Notes: generated from the letters alone by a model not told the origin. 64,000 bases of DNA from Acidobacteriota bacterium (GCA_002747255.1 PDUC01000042.1:1-64000); one strand, 5' to 3'; positions 26,326 through 35,553 are shown, numbered from the stretch's first letter. Made by a program: numbers and translations.

Positions 26326-27150
26326 TTATTCAGCGGGTTTTTCTTCTTCCTGCCCTTTGGGCTTTTTCGCATCGTAGTTGACTTTGAAAACGGTGTAAAT
26401 TTGGTCTTTACCCAAAATGAAGTAAACTCCTGCGATACCGTGATCTTCTCGCGGGTAAAACCAGGCTTTGGTGTGAATGCCATCTTCTTCCCATGTTTGA
26501 ATGTTTTGGTGGTAAACCTGACCAATTTGAGCGCGGACTTCGCCTTCTGTCATGTTGTTCTGAACTTTTGCCAGCTTTTCAGGCGTCATCCAGCGGTCGG
26601 TATTGAGTTTGTTCAGAAAATCGATCAGTTTTTGATTTTCAGGATCGAACTCAAGAACACCCTTGATGTGGTTGATAGCCTGTTTGTAATCGCCTTGTTT
26701 AAGGACCCATTGGTTTGCGGCCAGAATATCCTCGTCACTCATCATGCTGCTGGCTTCAACGTGTTCCGGACGCTTGGTCGCCTCCGGGTTTTTCTTGTGG
26801 ATTTCAAAAATTTCCTCTTCCATGGCGTTGATAAAGTTAACTAATTTACCGGTATAGTCGGTTTGGAGTTTTTCTACTTCTTCTTCAAGAGCTTTGAGCT
26901 GAGCGTCCAGCTCTTCTTTGGTAGCAGCGCCCTCTTCCTGAACGGCACCAGGGATATTTGCGGCTTCCACTTTTTTGGCTAACTCTGTAAGTTCAGCTCT
27001 CTTCTGGTTGAGTACAGGCTGAGTCTGTTTAATCCAATCCCAGGCAGCTTGATCTTCCTGAGTTAGTGTTTCACTTAATTCTGGTTTACCGCAAGCCAGC
27101 AAGGATAATAAAATCAAAGTGACTGCAATGCTTTTTATAACGTGTTTCAT
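26326..27150 (-). CDS. Coiled-coil lipoprotein, unknown
   Basis: The product has 274 residues. The lipobox LSLLACG makes it a lipoprotein. Residues 45-115 form a long charged coiled coil (KRAELTELAKKVEAANI; LKALEEEVEKLQTDYTG). A central helical-repeat-like stretch (LAANQWVLKQGDYKQAINHI, LEFDPENQKLIDFLNKL) resembles one TPR. The C-terminal part contains MTEGEVRAQIGQ followed by beta strands (KAWFYPREDHGIAGVYFI), a pattern similar to BamE/SmpA-like domains. It ends in a Lys/Glu tail. The ATG at 27150 is preceded by GGAGGGG. A promoter-like TTGACA and a 16-bp palindrome lie upstream, and a terminator follows, so it is a single-gene unit. The exact role is unknown. Confidence 0.7.
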   Translation of the reverse strand: MKHVIKSIAVTLILLSLLACGKPELSETLTQEDQAAWDWIKQTQPVLNQKRAELTELAKKVEAANIPGAVQEEGAATKEELDAQLKALEEEVEKLQTDYTGKLVNFINAMEEEIFEIHKKNPEATKRPEHVEASSMMSDEDILAANQWVLKQGDYKQAINHIKGVLEFDPENQKLIDFLNKLNTDRWMTPEKLAKVQNNMTEGEVRAQIGQVYHQNIQTWEEDGIHTKAWFYPREDHGIAGVYFILGKDQIYTVFKVNYDAKKPKGQEEEKPAE

Positions 27151-27162
27151 AAGCCCCTCCAT

Positions 27163-27736
27163 CGGTACTTTTACTGCGTCTTTGGAATCGAAATTCGATT
27201 ATAAATGAAGACCCGTTGGGTCCGTTTGCGACCTGTTTTGCCCGGATTGAAAACGCGGATGTATCGAGCAATTATCCATTACTAACTTATTGAAATAAGT
27301 AGGAGGTGTCAAGTAAAACCTGAGTGATGATTCAATTAACTGGAGTGCGGTAAAGTGGAGATTGCGGTTTATTGGCTCGCTTGCAATTGATCCCGCGGGT
27401 AACAGAGCAGCAGGGCAGCCAAACCCGCTGTATGAAAATGGGGAGGTGGCGGCTTGGGCTCAGTTTTAACAGGCACACTCTTCTTTCTTGAAAGGATATT
27501 CGCAGGGTATTTGGAAAAAAGCGACTGTCCAGCTTTCCCGTGTTTACAGGCTGCTGAATACCCAGATCGCATCTTCCAATTGATGATAAACAGAATACCT
27601 GCCGCTTTCTGACTTTGAAGGCTTGTGTCTGAGGGCTCGTTGGACCAGGCCTGAAGACATCCTTAGAAACCTTGAATAGCAGAATACAGTGTTGAGTGCT
27701 AAAATAAAAACGGTATCGGAACAGAGAGGTAAAGTG
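27163..27736. other. Divergent gap of about 570 bases
   Basis: The left part holds the regulatory sites for the lipoprotein gene (27284-27312). From 27320 to 27700 I see no convincing gene or RNA. A 67-codon minus-strand frame at 27369-27572 has its only ribosome-like site touching the start codon and no recognisable product. Confidence 0.4.
27284..27312 (-). promoter_or_regulatory. Candidate promoter with overlapping 16-bp palindrome
   Basis: On the minus strand, TTGACA (27312-27307) is followed after 17 bases by TAAGTT (27289-27284), a weak -10. The spacer and -10 overlap ACTTATTGAAATAAGT (27285-27300), which has 7-bp arms around two central bases. A repressor bound there would block this promoter for the lipoprotein gene. 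The leader would be about 130 bases. Confidence 0.35.
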
Positions 27737-28762
27737 ATGGTTTCAAAGTTACTTGAACGCGTTTCACGCTTAGGCATTGAAAATGATCCTGAAATTAAGA
27801 AAACGGCTGTTATATTAGAGCATCTCACAAGATTAGAAAAATCCGAAAAGGAAATCGCCAACTGTTCCAACGAACGCCTGGATCAAATGACAGCAGAGTT
27901 GCTAGATATTGCAGAAAATGAGTTCTACCCGTTGATTCACAAACTCATAAATCAGTCCGTATCGCTCAGAGTGCTCATTGAGCAGTTGGAGCGCAAGGTG
28001 ATCAGGGGCTTGTTGAGACCTTTGAAATCCAGGAGTAGTTCAACTGTTGAGCGAAGAATCAATTTGGAAGACGCCCACGGCAGCCTGTTGTATGAAATCC
28101 GTTTTCTGCTGCTGAATCTCGTGCTCAATCATCCTGAATGCAGGATTCAAGACCCACAGCGTGTTTATGTCAAACTCTTTCCCGAGGTCGAAGACGATAT
28201 TCAAAATACCGGTATGCTCTACAATCTACTCAACAAGCTTTATACCGATCTGTCGAAGTTCCTCTCTTTTGAGACACTTCCAGAGAGTTTCATTCCCCGA
28301 TCCATGAAGAATAACACCAATCAATGGCGGAATAACGTGACAATTTGGGATTACATACGCGAAATTTTTAAGAGCGGAAAACTCATTCGTCCCGACACAT
28401 GGAAAGCTATCGGACAGGAACTGCAATCTCTGATTAAAGCCGGGGAACACGCGCTGGTGGAATGCGGAAATATGATGCGTCTTTCAGATAAGACCGATCT
28501 GGAAGAAAAAATGAAGCTTTTTCACCGTTATTCCTACGCCCTGGCTGCGTGTCATGTTCAATGCCTTTCCCACTTCAAAAAACAGCAATTTGCATTAATC
28601 ACACCATACGATATGAAACAAATGGTAGAATTGACCATCCACCTGGATGAAACGGTATCCGAACTACAGCGCTTTTTGCGTACTTGGATGAGACAACTGG
28701 AAGCCAGAACCTGTCTACACTACACTGTTGTTTTGCAATCAATGGAAAACGATCGCGATTGA
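27737..28762 (+). CDS. All-helical cytoplasmic protein, unknown
   Basis: The product has 341 residues with no signal or membrane helix. It is rich in Leu, Glu and Lys and predicted as mainly helices (KLLERVSRLGIENDPEIKK, ILEHLTRLEKSEKEIANCS, DMKQMVELTIHLDETVSELQ). No domain is recognised. A central stretch with VYVKLFPEVEDDIQNTGMLY is the most distinctive. GAGGTAAAG lies upstream of the chosen ATG; an ATG at 27689 is possible. It is followed after 31 bases by a Ser/Thr kinase gene on the same strand, so it may be a substrate or regulator of that kinase. Confidence 0.65.
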   Translation: MVSKLLERVSRLGIENDPEIKKTAVILEHLTRLEKSEKEIANCSNERLDQMTAELLDIAENEFYPLIHKLINQSVSLRVLIEQLERKVIRGLLRPLKSRSSSTVERRINLEDAHGSLLYEIRFLLLNLVLNHPECRIQDPQRVYVKLFPEVEDDIQNTGMLYNLLNKLYTDLSKFLSFETLPESFIPRSMKNNTNQWRNNVTIWDYIREIFKSGKLIRPDTWKAIGQELQSLIKAGEHALVECGNMMRLSDKTDLEEKMKLFHRYSYALAACHVQCLSHFKKQQFALITPYDMKQMVELTIHLDETVSELQRFLRTWMRQLEARTCLHYTVVLQSMENDRD

Positions 28763-28793
28763 GTTTTAAAAGCGATATTGAAAGGGAGATGAA

Positions 28794-31385
28794 ATGACTC
28801 AAAAGTTAGGCCATTATGAAATCATTAAAGAACTGGGAAGAGGAGGAATGGGTGTCGTCTATCTGGGAAGAGATACCACTCTGGATCGCAAGGTAGCCAT
28901 CAAGGTGCTCTCCCAGCCTATTTCAGATGACGATGTCATGGTACAGCGCTTTTTGAGGGAAGCTCGAAGTGCGGCGGCATTGAATCACCCCAATATCGTT
29001 CAGGTATATTTTGTCGGTAAAGAGCAGGATAAACACTATTTTGTCATGGAATACGTAAAGGGAAAGACCCTGGCGGATTTAATTGGGGAAAATGCTATCC
29101 GTGATCCTGACCAGGCCGCTCAAATTATTTTACAGGCGGCTTCAGGTCTTGCTGCCGCGCATGATAAGGGTATTTTTCATCGCGACATCAAACCGTCGAA
29201 TCTCATCATCGATAATAAGGGATTGGTTAAACTGGCTGATTTCGGAATCGCGTTTAGAGAGGAAACGGGCAAGAAATTAACCGCCACCGGACAATTTCTT
29301 GGAACGCCGGGCTATCTCTGCCCGGAGATTTGCCTCGGTGAACCCTTTGATGCCAGATCGGATATCTTTTCACTGGGGATTGTTTTCTTTGAAATGCTCA
29401 GCGGTTTTTCACCCTTTGAAGCCGACAGTCCCATCGCCATGATGCATAAGGTAGTGAGTTCAGAAGTACCTGATATTTCGTCTGTTAATAACCTGGTTAA
29501 ACCGGAACTAAAGGCTATCTTGACAAAAATGGTCAATAAAAAGGCGGTCGAACGCTATCAAAATAGCCACGAACTTCTGGCTGATTTAGAACAATACCTC
29601 GGTGTTCGCCGATCTCAATTAGGAACCAACCCCTACCTGCTTTCAGAGAAAACAGCGAAAATACACGTGAAACCTACAGTCCCTTCCGGCAATGCCGTTC
29701 CTCCCGTTCCTGAAATACCTGAACCTGAGTCTGCTGTCGATACACTGCCAGCTGTAGACAGGACACCTCCTACTCTCGCGGTTCCTCCCGTTGACACCGT
29801 GCCCAACAGTGAGCCAGTCATGCCCGCCTCAGCCGTTCAAACGCCAGCATCACCGCCGCCTTATCGCCATGTGGCGGCTCCAAAACCCTCTTCCAGTCAA
29901 TCCGGTGTTTATGTTCTGTTAACCGTTCTCTTGCTCTTTGTTGGCGCACTGGGTTTTCTCGGCTGGTATTTCTTTGTGCGGGAAACACCGGGTGAAACAC
30001 TCGCGGAAATGGAGCCGCTTCAGGAACCGCCAATAATTCAACAGGTTTCCTTTAAAAGCAAAAGCTCTGTACTCCATTCGCCTGAACCTGTATCCGTCGA
30101 GACCGGGCAATCTGATGAAAATCAAACTCAAGCAAAGCCGTCTTCAGCTGATCTTTTCGAAAGTAAGGCTAATCACAAAATGGAGGGTACAGCCCAAGCT
30201 GAGATGGAAGCCTCCAATTCAACTGAGCCGGTATCGGCATCGTTAAAATCTCACGCAGAGGACGAACGTATCAGCGAAAACAAACCAGCAATGGTGAGCC
30301 ATGAAGTTGTGTCGAGCAGCTCAAAGGACGCAGAAAAAAGCCAACACGAACAAGTCAGTGAACTTCAAGACCAACCCACTCGTTCAACTGTGCACACACA
30401 AATACCTCCAGGTGGTTCAACCCCTCCTTCTTCTGAAATAAGACAACCTCTGCCAAAAAACGATAACGGTCCGCTTGGTGTATTGAGAGATTATTACAGA
30501 CAGAAAACCGTTCATCTGCCGCAAGAACCCAGAGTGCTGATAACAGTTATGGGAGATGAACTCTTTGCGGAACCTTTTGCCGACAAATTAAAGGAACACT
30601 ATCAACGACAGGGCTATCAGATTGTGGAAGATCAGGAACTCAATTCCCTGATGGAGCGATCCCAGGATGGTCTGGTCTCAGTTGGCCGTTTTGCTGCAGA
30701 CAGACAACTCGACCTGGTTGTTTTAGCCAAGGTGGAACCCCTTACTGAGCTGGGAATCCAATATGGATCGGGTTGGGGCAGCGGGGGATATCGGGTCAAC
30801 TCGGTCAGTCGAATTAAAATGGAAGGGTTCTTTCCCAAAGAAAAGAGACGCACCAACAACTCGTGGGCGAAACTCGTGCAATACAATGTCGATACGGCTG
30901 ATTCCGAAGCGGAACTCACAGCTGAGGAAGCTGCCAATAGCTGGATAACGGATACCTCCGAAGGGCTGTCTGCGGACAAGAAAAAAATCCTGATTGGTTC
31001 CAGCAAGGGTGACCTCGTTTCAGAAATCTTTCTTTATTACCTGGAACGGGAACTACAGAAAAAGGGTTTTCCCGTCTTGAATCTGGAAGATCTTGGCTTG
31101 AGCCTGGACCTCTCAGAAGCAGAAGCTTTAACTGAGAAAACAAAAGCTGAGGCTATTTTCACGGTCGAAACAAAGTATCTGGACAGTGAACAAATAGAAG
31201 CCTACGGTCAGAGCACGACTCTGGATTCCTTCCGACTTCGGATGAAATGGCTCGACTTAGTCTCTTCGAGCAAGAAAAAGAAAAGCAAAACCATCAGGTT
31301 TTCTACCATGAGTATGGAGGGAGACCTGGAAGCAGCCGTCGTGGAGTTGCTGCCTGACTTCATTCGGTTCATCAATCAAAAATAG
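28794..31385 (+). CDS. Membrane-anchored Ser/Thr protein kinase (PknB-like)
   Basis: The product has 863 residues. The kinase domain (8-270) is complete: Gly-loop GRGGMG (15-20), Lys37 in VAIKVL, Glu in the C-helix (REARSA), catalytic HRDIKPSN (129-136), DFG (149-151) and TPGYLCPE in the P+1 loop. A Pro-rich linker (about 300-365) leads to one membrane helix (about 369-392). A Ser/Gln-rich periplasmic stalk (400-580) follows. The last 280 residues hold two similar alpha/beta modules, starting RVLITVMGDELFAEPFADKL and KKILIGSSKGDLVSEIF, separated by a Gly/Ser-rich stretch. They resemble the repeat units of TolB-N/CsgG/LpoB-type periplasmic proteins, but I cannot assign a family. No PASTA repeats are present. 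AAAGGGAGATG precedes the start. The external part probably senses an envelope signal. Confidence 0.9.
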   Translation: MTQKLGHYEIIKELGRGGMGVVYLGRDTTLDRKVAIKVLSQPISDDDVMVQRFLREARSAAALNHPNIVQVYFVGKEQDKHYFVMEYVKGKTLADLIGENAIRDPDQAAQIILQAASGLAAAHDKGIFHRDIKPSNLIIDNKGLVKLADFGIAFREETGKKLTATGQFLGTPGYLCPEICLGEPFDARSDIFSLGIVFFEMLSGFSPFEADSPIAMMHKVVSSEVPDISSVNNLVKPELKAILTKMVNKKAVERYQNSHELLADLEQYLGVRRSQLGTNPYLLSEKTAKIHVKPTVPSGNAVPPVPEIPEPESAVDTLPAVDRTPPTLAVPPVDTVPNSEPVMPASAVQTPASPPPYRHVAAPKPSSSQSGVYVLLTVLLLFVGALGFLGWYFFVRETPGETLAEMEPLQEPPIIQQVSFKSKSSVLHSPEPVSVETGQSDENQTQAKPSSADLFESKANHKMEGTAQAEMEASNSTEPVSASLKSHAEDERISENKPAMVSHEVVSSSSKDAEKSQHEQVSELQDQPTRSTVHTQIPPGGSTPPSSEIRQPLPKNDNGPLGVLRDYYRQKTVHLPQEPRVLITVMGDELFAEPFADKLKEHYQRQGYQIVEDQELNSLMERSQDGLVSVGRFAADRQLDLVVLAKVEPLTELGIQYGSGWGSGGYRVNSVSRIKMEGFFPKEKRRTNNSWAKLVQYNVDTADSEAELTAEEAANSWITDTSEGLSADKKKILIGSSKGDLVSEIFLYYLERELQKKGFPVLNLEDLGLSLDLSEAEALTEKTKAEAIFTVETKYLDSEQIEAYGQSTTLDSFRLRMKWLDLVSSSKKKKSKTIRFSTMSMEGDLEAAVVELLPDFIRFINQK

Positions 31386-31685
31386 GCGTTTTCTCTGGCA
31401 GAAAAGAGACCGCCAGTCAGTACCTCTGTGCGCAAAAAGAGAGAAGCCAAAGCCTTCCGCCTTTCATCTCTGCCGGAAGAGGCGTGCCTAAAACCACCGG
31501 ATTGTCCCTTGACCCGGACGAGTTTGCCTGACCTGAAACACGTTCAACCTGGACAGCAGGCTTTCCTATTCATTTTTTTCCTGTCTATTTCGTAAATTCT
31601 TCCAATCAATGAAAGAGGCCTGTCAATTTAATCTTCCTTTCAATTGCGTGAACCGGAAGCGTCTACCTCTAAAAAAATGCACTGC

Positions 31686-31736
31686 TGGGGACTAAAATGG
31701 ATTAAAAGGGATAAAAGTTGTTGCATTATGGACTAA
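31686..31736 (+). promoter_or_regulatory. Direct repeats, candidate MraZ operator
   Basis: Three near-identical 10-base units lie in tandem: TGGGGACTAA (31686), AATGGATTAA (31696) and AAGGGATAAA (31706). A further TGGACTAA stands at 31729-31736. In E. coli MraZ represses its own operon by binding GGG-containing direct repeats with a 10-bp period just upstream of mraZ. The position, period and G-run pattern agree here. Confidence 0.55.
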
Positions 31737-31749
31737 TGTGGTCTAGATT
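31721..31749 (+). promoter_or_regulatory. Candidate promoter of the dcw cluster
   Basis: TTGCAT (31721-31726) and TAGATT (31744-31749) are 17 bases apart. The match is moderate but the placement, just after the direct repeats and about 40 bases before mraZ, is right for an autoregulated promoter. Confidence 0.45.
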
Positions 31750-31789
31750 GTAGGTAGCCTCTCAGGCTGAAAAATGGAGAAAGGGAAAA

Positions 31790-32227
31790 ATGGTTACCTT
31801 CAGAGGGCATGAGACAGCTCGAATTGATGATAAGGGAAGATTGAAGATACCTGCAAAATTTAAGCGGGCGTTGACGGCTGCCAATGCAACCACCTTATTC
31901 ACAACAGCTATTACCAATGAAGCTCTCAGTATTTATCCGTTAGCCGCCTGGGAAGAAATTGAAGCAAAAGTGAAAGATTTGGGCATGCTGAACCCGAAGA
32001 GACGCATGTTTGACCGTCGAGTACATTACTTTGGTTCGGAAGTCGATATGGACTCGCAAGGTCGAATTTCCTTGAAAGCGGTTCAGCGCAAGCTTTTAAA
32101 CGACAGCGATGAAGTTGTCTTACTTGGGTGTATGGAACATATTCAGGTTTATGCGGCCAACTCCCTCAACGAAGAAAAGGTACCTGAAGAGCTGACGAAC
32201 ATGGAATTGGGAGAAATGGGAATTTGA
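31790..32227 (+). CDS. mraZ: Transcriptional regulator MraZ
   Basis: The product has 145 residues with two tandem SpoVT-AbrB-like modules, each with the DxxGR core: DDKGRLKIPAKF (about 11-22) and DSQGRISLKAVQR (about 85-97). MraZ forms ring oligomers that bind repeats upstream of the dcw operon and repress it. GGAGAAAGGG stands before the ATG. Matching direct repeats lie 54-104 bases upstream. The rsmH start follows its stop by one base, the classical order. Confidence 0.97.
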   Translation: MVTFRGHETARIDDKGRLKIPAKFKRALTAANATTLFTTAITNEALSIYPLAAWEEIEAKVKDLGMLNPKRRMFDRRVHYFGSEVDMDSQGRISLKAVQRKLLNDSDEVVLLGCMEHIQVYAANSLNEEKVPEELTNMELGEMGI

Positions 32228-32228
32228 T

Positions 32229-33107
32229 ATGTCACACGTTGAGCACATTCCCGTCATGGTTCGGGAGGTATTTGAAGGTCTTCATATTCGGAAAAATGGA
32301 ACGTACTGGGACGGCACCTTTGGCAGGGGCGGTCACAGTGAAAAGTTATTGTCTCTCCTCTCCGACAGTGGGGCGCTATTCGCTTCAGACCGCGATGCGG
32401 CCGCATTAGCAGCGGCATCGCGTTTTGAGGTGGATAGTCGCTTCACTTTTTTTCACTCGTCTTTAGTTGAGGCTTTGGCCCTGGTTCCAAAAGACCTGGA
32501 TGGCTTTTTGTGGGATCTGGGTGTTTCCACTCCTCAGTTGAAGGATTCAGCCCGGGGCTTTAGTTTTGCAGAAAGTGGCCCTTTAGATATGAGAATGGAC
32601 CAGAGACAAAGCGTTAAGGCAGCTGATTTGGTGAATGGACTCAATGAGCGTGAGTTGGCTGATTTGATTTATCAATACGGTGAAGAGCGATTCTCAAGGC
32701 GAATTGCCCGGGCCATCATAGAGAAGCGCCGGCAAGCGCCCATTGAAACCACTGAGGAATTGGAAGATATTTGTTTCAAAGCGTATCCTTTCAAAAAAAA
32801 ACATCGCATTCATCCCGCTACGCGAACATTTCAGGCATTTAGAATAGCTGTAAACGGCGAACTGGATCAGCTTGAGAAGGCCCTTCCGCTGGCCTTGAAC
32901 AAACTAAAGCCTGGAGGAAGAGGCGTGGTGATGAGTTTTCATAGTCTGGAAGATCGAATTGTCAAGCACACATTCAGGCAGTTTGATCGAAATGGAACCC
33001 ATCGCGTTATTACAAAGAAACCTCTGCGGCCGTCTGAAGAGGAACTCGTGCAGAATCCCGCTTCCCGCAGTACAAAGTTGAGAGTGATAGAGGCTTGTCA
33101 ATCATGA
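32229..33107 (+). CDS. rsmH: 16S rRNA (cytosine-1402-N4)-methyltransferase RsmH
   Basis: The product has 292 residues, with VEHIPVMVREV at the N-terminus, the SAM loop DGTFGRGGHSEKLL, FLWDLGVSTPQL, GFSFAESGPLDMRMD and the C-terminal VVMSFHSLEDRIVKHTF. All are diagnostic of MraW/RsmH, which methylates N4 of C1402 in the ribosomal P site. Its start is one base after the mraZ stop, and its end overlaps ftsL by 4 bases (ATGA). No other family fits. Confidence 0.97.
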   Translation: MSHVEHIPVMVREVFEGLHIRKNGTYWDGTFGRGGHSEKLLSLLSDSGALFASDRDAAALAAASRFEVDSRFTFFHSSLVEALALVPKDLDGFLWDLGVSTPQLKDSARGFSFAESGPLDMRMDQRQSVKAADLVNGLNERELADLIYQYGEERFSRRIARAIIEKRRQAPIETTEELEDICFKAYPFKKKHRIHPATRTFQAFRIAVNGELDQLEKALPLALNKLKPGGRGVVMSFHSLEDRIVKHTFRQFDRNGTHRVITKKPLRPSEEELVQNPASRSTKLRVIEACQS

Positions 33108-33463
33108 AAGTAGGAAATTTATACCGCAGAGATACCAAATCAAAATTGTTGAGTTTTAGAGGTGAGAAAGCGCTGTACTGGATAGCAGTTGTCATGATCT
33201 TGACTTTGGTTGGTGTATACATTTCATCCAGCCAAGCTGAAGCGATCGAATACGGCTATCGTTATGAAGAGTTCAGGAGACAAACCAATAAATTGAAACA
33301 AGAGCAGAGAATCTTGGCCACGGAACTTGCATTTCTAAAAGACCCAAGTCGCGTTATTTCTAAAATGTCGGCTATGAATCTTGAACCAATACTGGATCGT
33401 TATTGGGTTCAACAAACAGGAAGGGGACTGAATTTACGAGATGAAGCAACACTACTCGAATAG
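33104..33463 (+). CDS. ftsL: Cell division protein FtsL-like
   Basis: The product has 119 residues with a short basic cytoplasmic N-terminus (MKVGNLYRRDTKSK), one membrane helix (ALYWIAVVMILTLVGVYIS) and a periplasmic coiled coil (EEFRRQTNKLKQEQRILATE) that ends in a conserved-type LKDPSRVISKMSAMNLEP. FtsL bridges FtsB/FtsQ to FtsW-FtsI. Sequence identity in this family is very low, so the call rests on topology and position between rsmH and ftsI. GAGG lies about 10 bases before the ATG, which overlaps the rsmH stop. The 3' end overlaps ftsI by 23 bases. Confidence 0.85.
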   Translation: MKVGNLYRRDTKSKLLSFRGEKALYWIAVVMILTLVGVYISSSQAEAIEYGYRYEEFRRQTNKLKQEQRILATELAFLKDPSRVISKMSAMNLEPILDRYWVQQTGRGLNLRDEATLLE

Positions 33464-35489
33464 AAAAAAAGAGTTGAAAGATCCCGGTTTGATCTACAGG
33501 GACAGGCTTATTTTCTTAAGCCTGTGTCTGCTTGCCTGGAGTTGCATGATCGTCTTTAAATTGGTTAAATTACAAATTTTGGAATCCGACCGAATCCGTG
33601 CTCAGGAATCAAGGCGTCTTATGAAAAAAAGAGAGATTCCAGCTTTGCGAGGTGAAATTCGAGACTGTAACGGTAAGCCGCTGGCCATTAGTTCCTATAA
33701 ATCCAAGATCATCCTGGATCCTGCTGAAATTAAAAAGCCCGAAGTGACGATGGCTGTTTTAGGTGAATACCTCGATAAAAGTGATACATGGGTCAAAAAG
33801 ATGATTCAAACTGTGCGGAAAAAAAAGACAACGGGAAAAAGGTATTACAAGCTGAAAGGCGATTTGAATTATGAGAAGGGCAGAGCCATTTTTGATCGAT
33901 TGAAAGGCAGACGAAAAGATACCCGGCTCGCTGGCGTGCATGTGGAATTTTTCCCTGAAAGACACTATCCGAAACGCTGGCTGGCTTCCCATTTAGTGGG
34001 TTTTGAAAATAAGTTTGACTCCAGTTTTAACGAGGGTTTGGAGCGCTATTACGATAAGTACCTGTCTGGCGAAAGTGGGGAGAGGGAGGTTCTTTCCGAT
34101 GCCATGCAGAATGATCTTGCGCTGGGTGGCAGAATTCTCAAGAAGCCCGAACCAGGTGCACATTTGGAACTGACAATCGATGAGAATATCCAGTTTTTAG
34201 TAGAAAATGAGCTCCAATACGGTATGTCCAGGTACAAGCCCGATGGAATTACCTGTATTGTCATGGAACCAACGACTGGCGACATACTTGCCATGGCTAA
34301 TCTGCCGGATTTCAATCCAGAGTTCTATGGATCGCCAGAAAGACCTCACAAGGTGTCGAGAAGGAATAAGGCCGTCGAGCACCAATATGAACCCGCTTCA
34401 GCTTTTAAGATCGTTACCATTGCTTCCGCTCTTGAGCTGGGTCTGATTACCCTCGATCAGAAGGTCTACTGTGAAAACGGCAGCATTGAAATACACGATC
34501 GCGTTATCAAAGACCACAAGCCTTTTGGGACACTGAGCTATCGGGAAGTGCTCTGGTACAGCAGCAATGTTGGTGCCATCAAAGCGGCATTGAAAATGAC
34601 CAAGGAGCAGTTCTACGATTCCATGATTAAATTTGGTTTTAACCGCAAGACGAATATTGATTTACCCGCCGAGGTAAAAGGGCATCTCAGGCCCGTTAAA
34701 GAATGGCATAGAACTTCTCCCTCCTTTTTGGCCATTGGTCATGAAATTGGTGTCACGCCGCTGCAAATGCTGACTGCTGCCAATGTCGTGGCCAATGGCG
34801 GTTTTCTTGTGGAGCCCCGGGTTGGAAAAAGGTTGGTTTACGATAATGGATTGACGATGGAATTGGGAAAAAATAGAGAGCGAAAGCGAGTTTTATCAGA
34901 ACGAACGGTTCAACAGTTAAAGGATGCTCTGATTGGTGTGGTAGAATATGGCACAGCTAAGAGAGCGGCCTTGCCAGATGTTCGTGTTTTTGGCAAAACA
35001 GGGACAGCACAGCGTATTACTCGTGTGGGATACTCCAATCGCGACTACAATGCCTCTTTTGTAGGTTTTTTTCCCGCTGAAAAACCTCGCTACGCAATGA
35101 TCGTCATTGTTTACAATCCACAAAACGGAGAAGTTCACGGTGGGGAAGTGGCTGCCCCCATATTCCGTCGTATTGGCGAGCGATTGCTGTGGTACGAAGG
35201 CTCAAAACGTCAAACGGAATTGAGTTCCGCTCTGAAAGTGGCTGCCTTGCATCGAGAACCAACGGATGTCTATGACCGGCAGTTTCGAGTCGCAAACGGA
35301 AGGGATTTAAGACACGGCAGTATGCCGGATCTGAAGGGACTAGGCTTAAAATCGGCTCTCAAGATATGTACGGAAATAGGTATTTCTCCAACCATAAAAG
35401 GAAAAGGGTGGGTGGTCGATCAGTACCCGAAACCTCATCACAAGATCAAATCCAGTCAGAAAGCCTGGATTTTAATGAGGAAAGGTTAA
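33441..35489 (+). CDS. ftsI: Division transpeptidase FtsI/PBP3 with C-terminal PASTA domain
   Basis: The product has 682 residues. A membrane anchor (LIFLSLCLLAWSCMIVFKLV) is followed by the PBP dimerisation domain (IPALRGEIRDCNGKPLAISS) and the transpeptidase domain. The active site has SAFK (Ser320 nucleophile, Lys323), SSN (374-376) and KTGT (Lys519). From about 620 a single PASTA domain is present (MPDLKGLGLKSALKICTEIG), ending WILMRKG. It crosslinks septal peptidoglycan together with FtsW. The PASTA module is common in Gram-positive PBP2x and in Spo/Pbp proteins of several phyla but absent from E. coli FtsI. murE, which usually comes next, is missing; murF follows after 64 bases. Confidence 0.95.
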   Translation: MKQHYSNRKKELKDPGLIYRDRLIFLSLCLLAWSCMIVFKLVKLQILESDRIRAQESRRLMKKREIPALRGEIRDCNGKPLAISSYKSKIILDPAEIKKPEVTMAVLGEYLDKSDTWVKKMIQTVRKKKTTGKRYYKLKGDLNYEKGRAIFDRLKGRRKDTRLAGVHVEFFPERHYPKRWLASHLVGFENKFDSSFNEGLERYYDKYLSGESGEREVLSDAMQNDLALGGRILKKPEPGAHLELTIDENIQFLVENELQYGMSRYKPDGITCIVMEPTTGDILAMANLPDFNPEFYGSPERPHKVSRRNKAVEHQYEPASAFKIVTIASALELGLITLDQKVYCENGSIEIHDRVIKDHKPFGTLSYREVLWYSSNVGAIKAALKMTKEQFYDSMIKFGFNRKTNIDLPAEVKGHLRPVKEWHRTSPSFLAIGHEIGVTPLQMLTAANVVANGGFLVEPRVGKRLVYDNGLTMELGKNRERKRVLSERTVQQLKDALIGVVEYGTAKRAALPDVRVFGKTGTAQRITRVGYSNRDYNASFVGFFPAEKPRYAMIVIVYNPQNGEVHGGEVAAPIFRRIGERLLWYEGSKRQTELSSALKVAALHREPTDVYDRQFRVANGRDLRHGSMPDLKGLGLKSALKICTEIGISPTIKGKGWVVDQYPKPHHKIKSSQKAWILMRKG

Positions 35490-35553
35490 ATGCCAGGCCA
35501 AGCAGTAGTTCCTGACCAGGGAAACCTGAGTTCAAATGCAATAGGAGGGCTCA

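Larger units (their letters stand above)
31386..31789. other. 404-base gap ahead of the dcw cluster
   Basis: The first 290 bases contain no supported gene. A weak hairpin, CTTCCG with CGGAAG near 31460-31490, is too loose to call a terminator of the kinase gene. The last 105 bases hold the direct repeats and promoter of mraZ, listed separately. Confidence 0.5.

Noticed and set aside
27369-27572. 67-codon minus frame in the lipoprotein/helical-protein gap
   Set aside because: The only ribosome-like sequence touches the start codon, and the product looks random.
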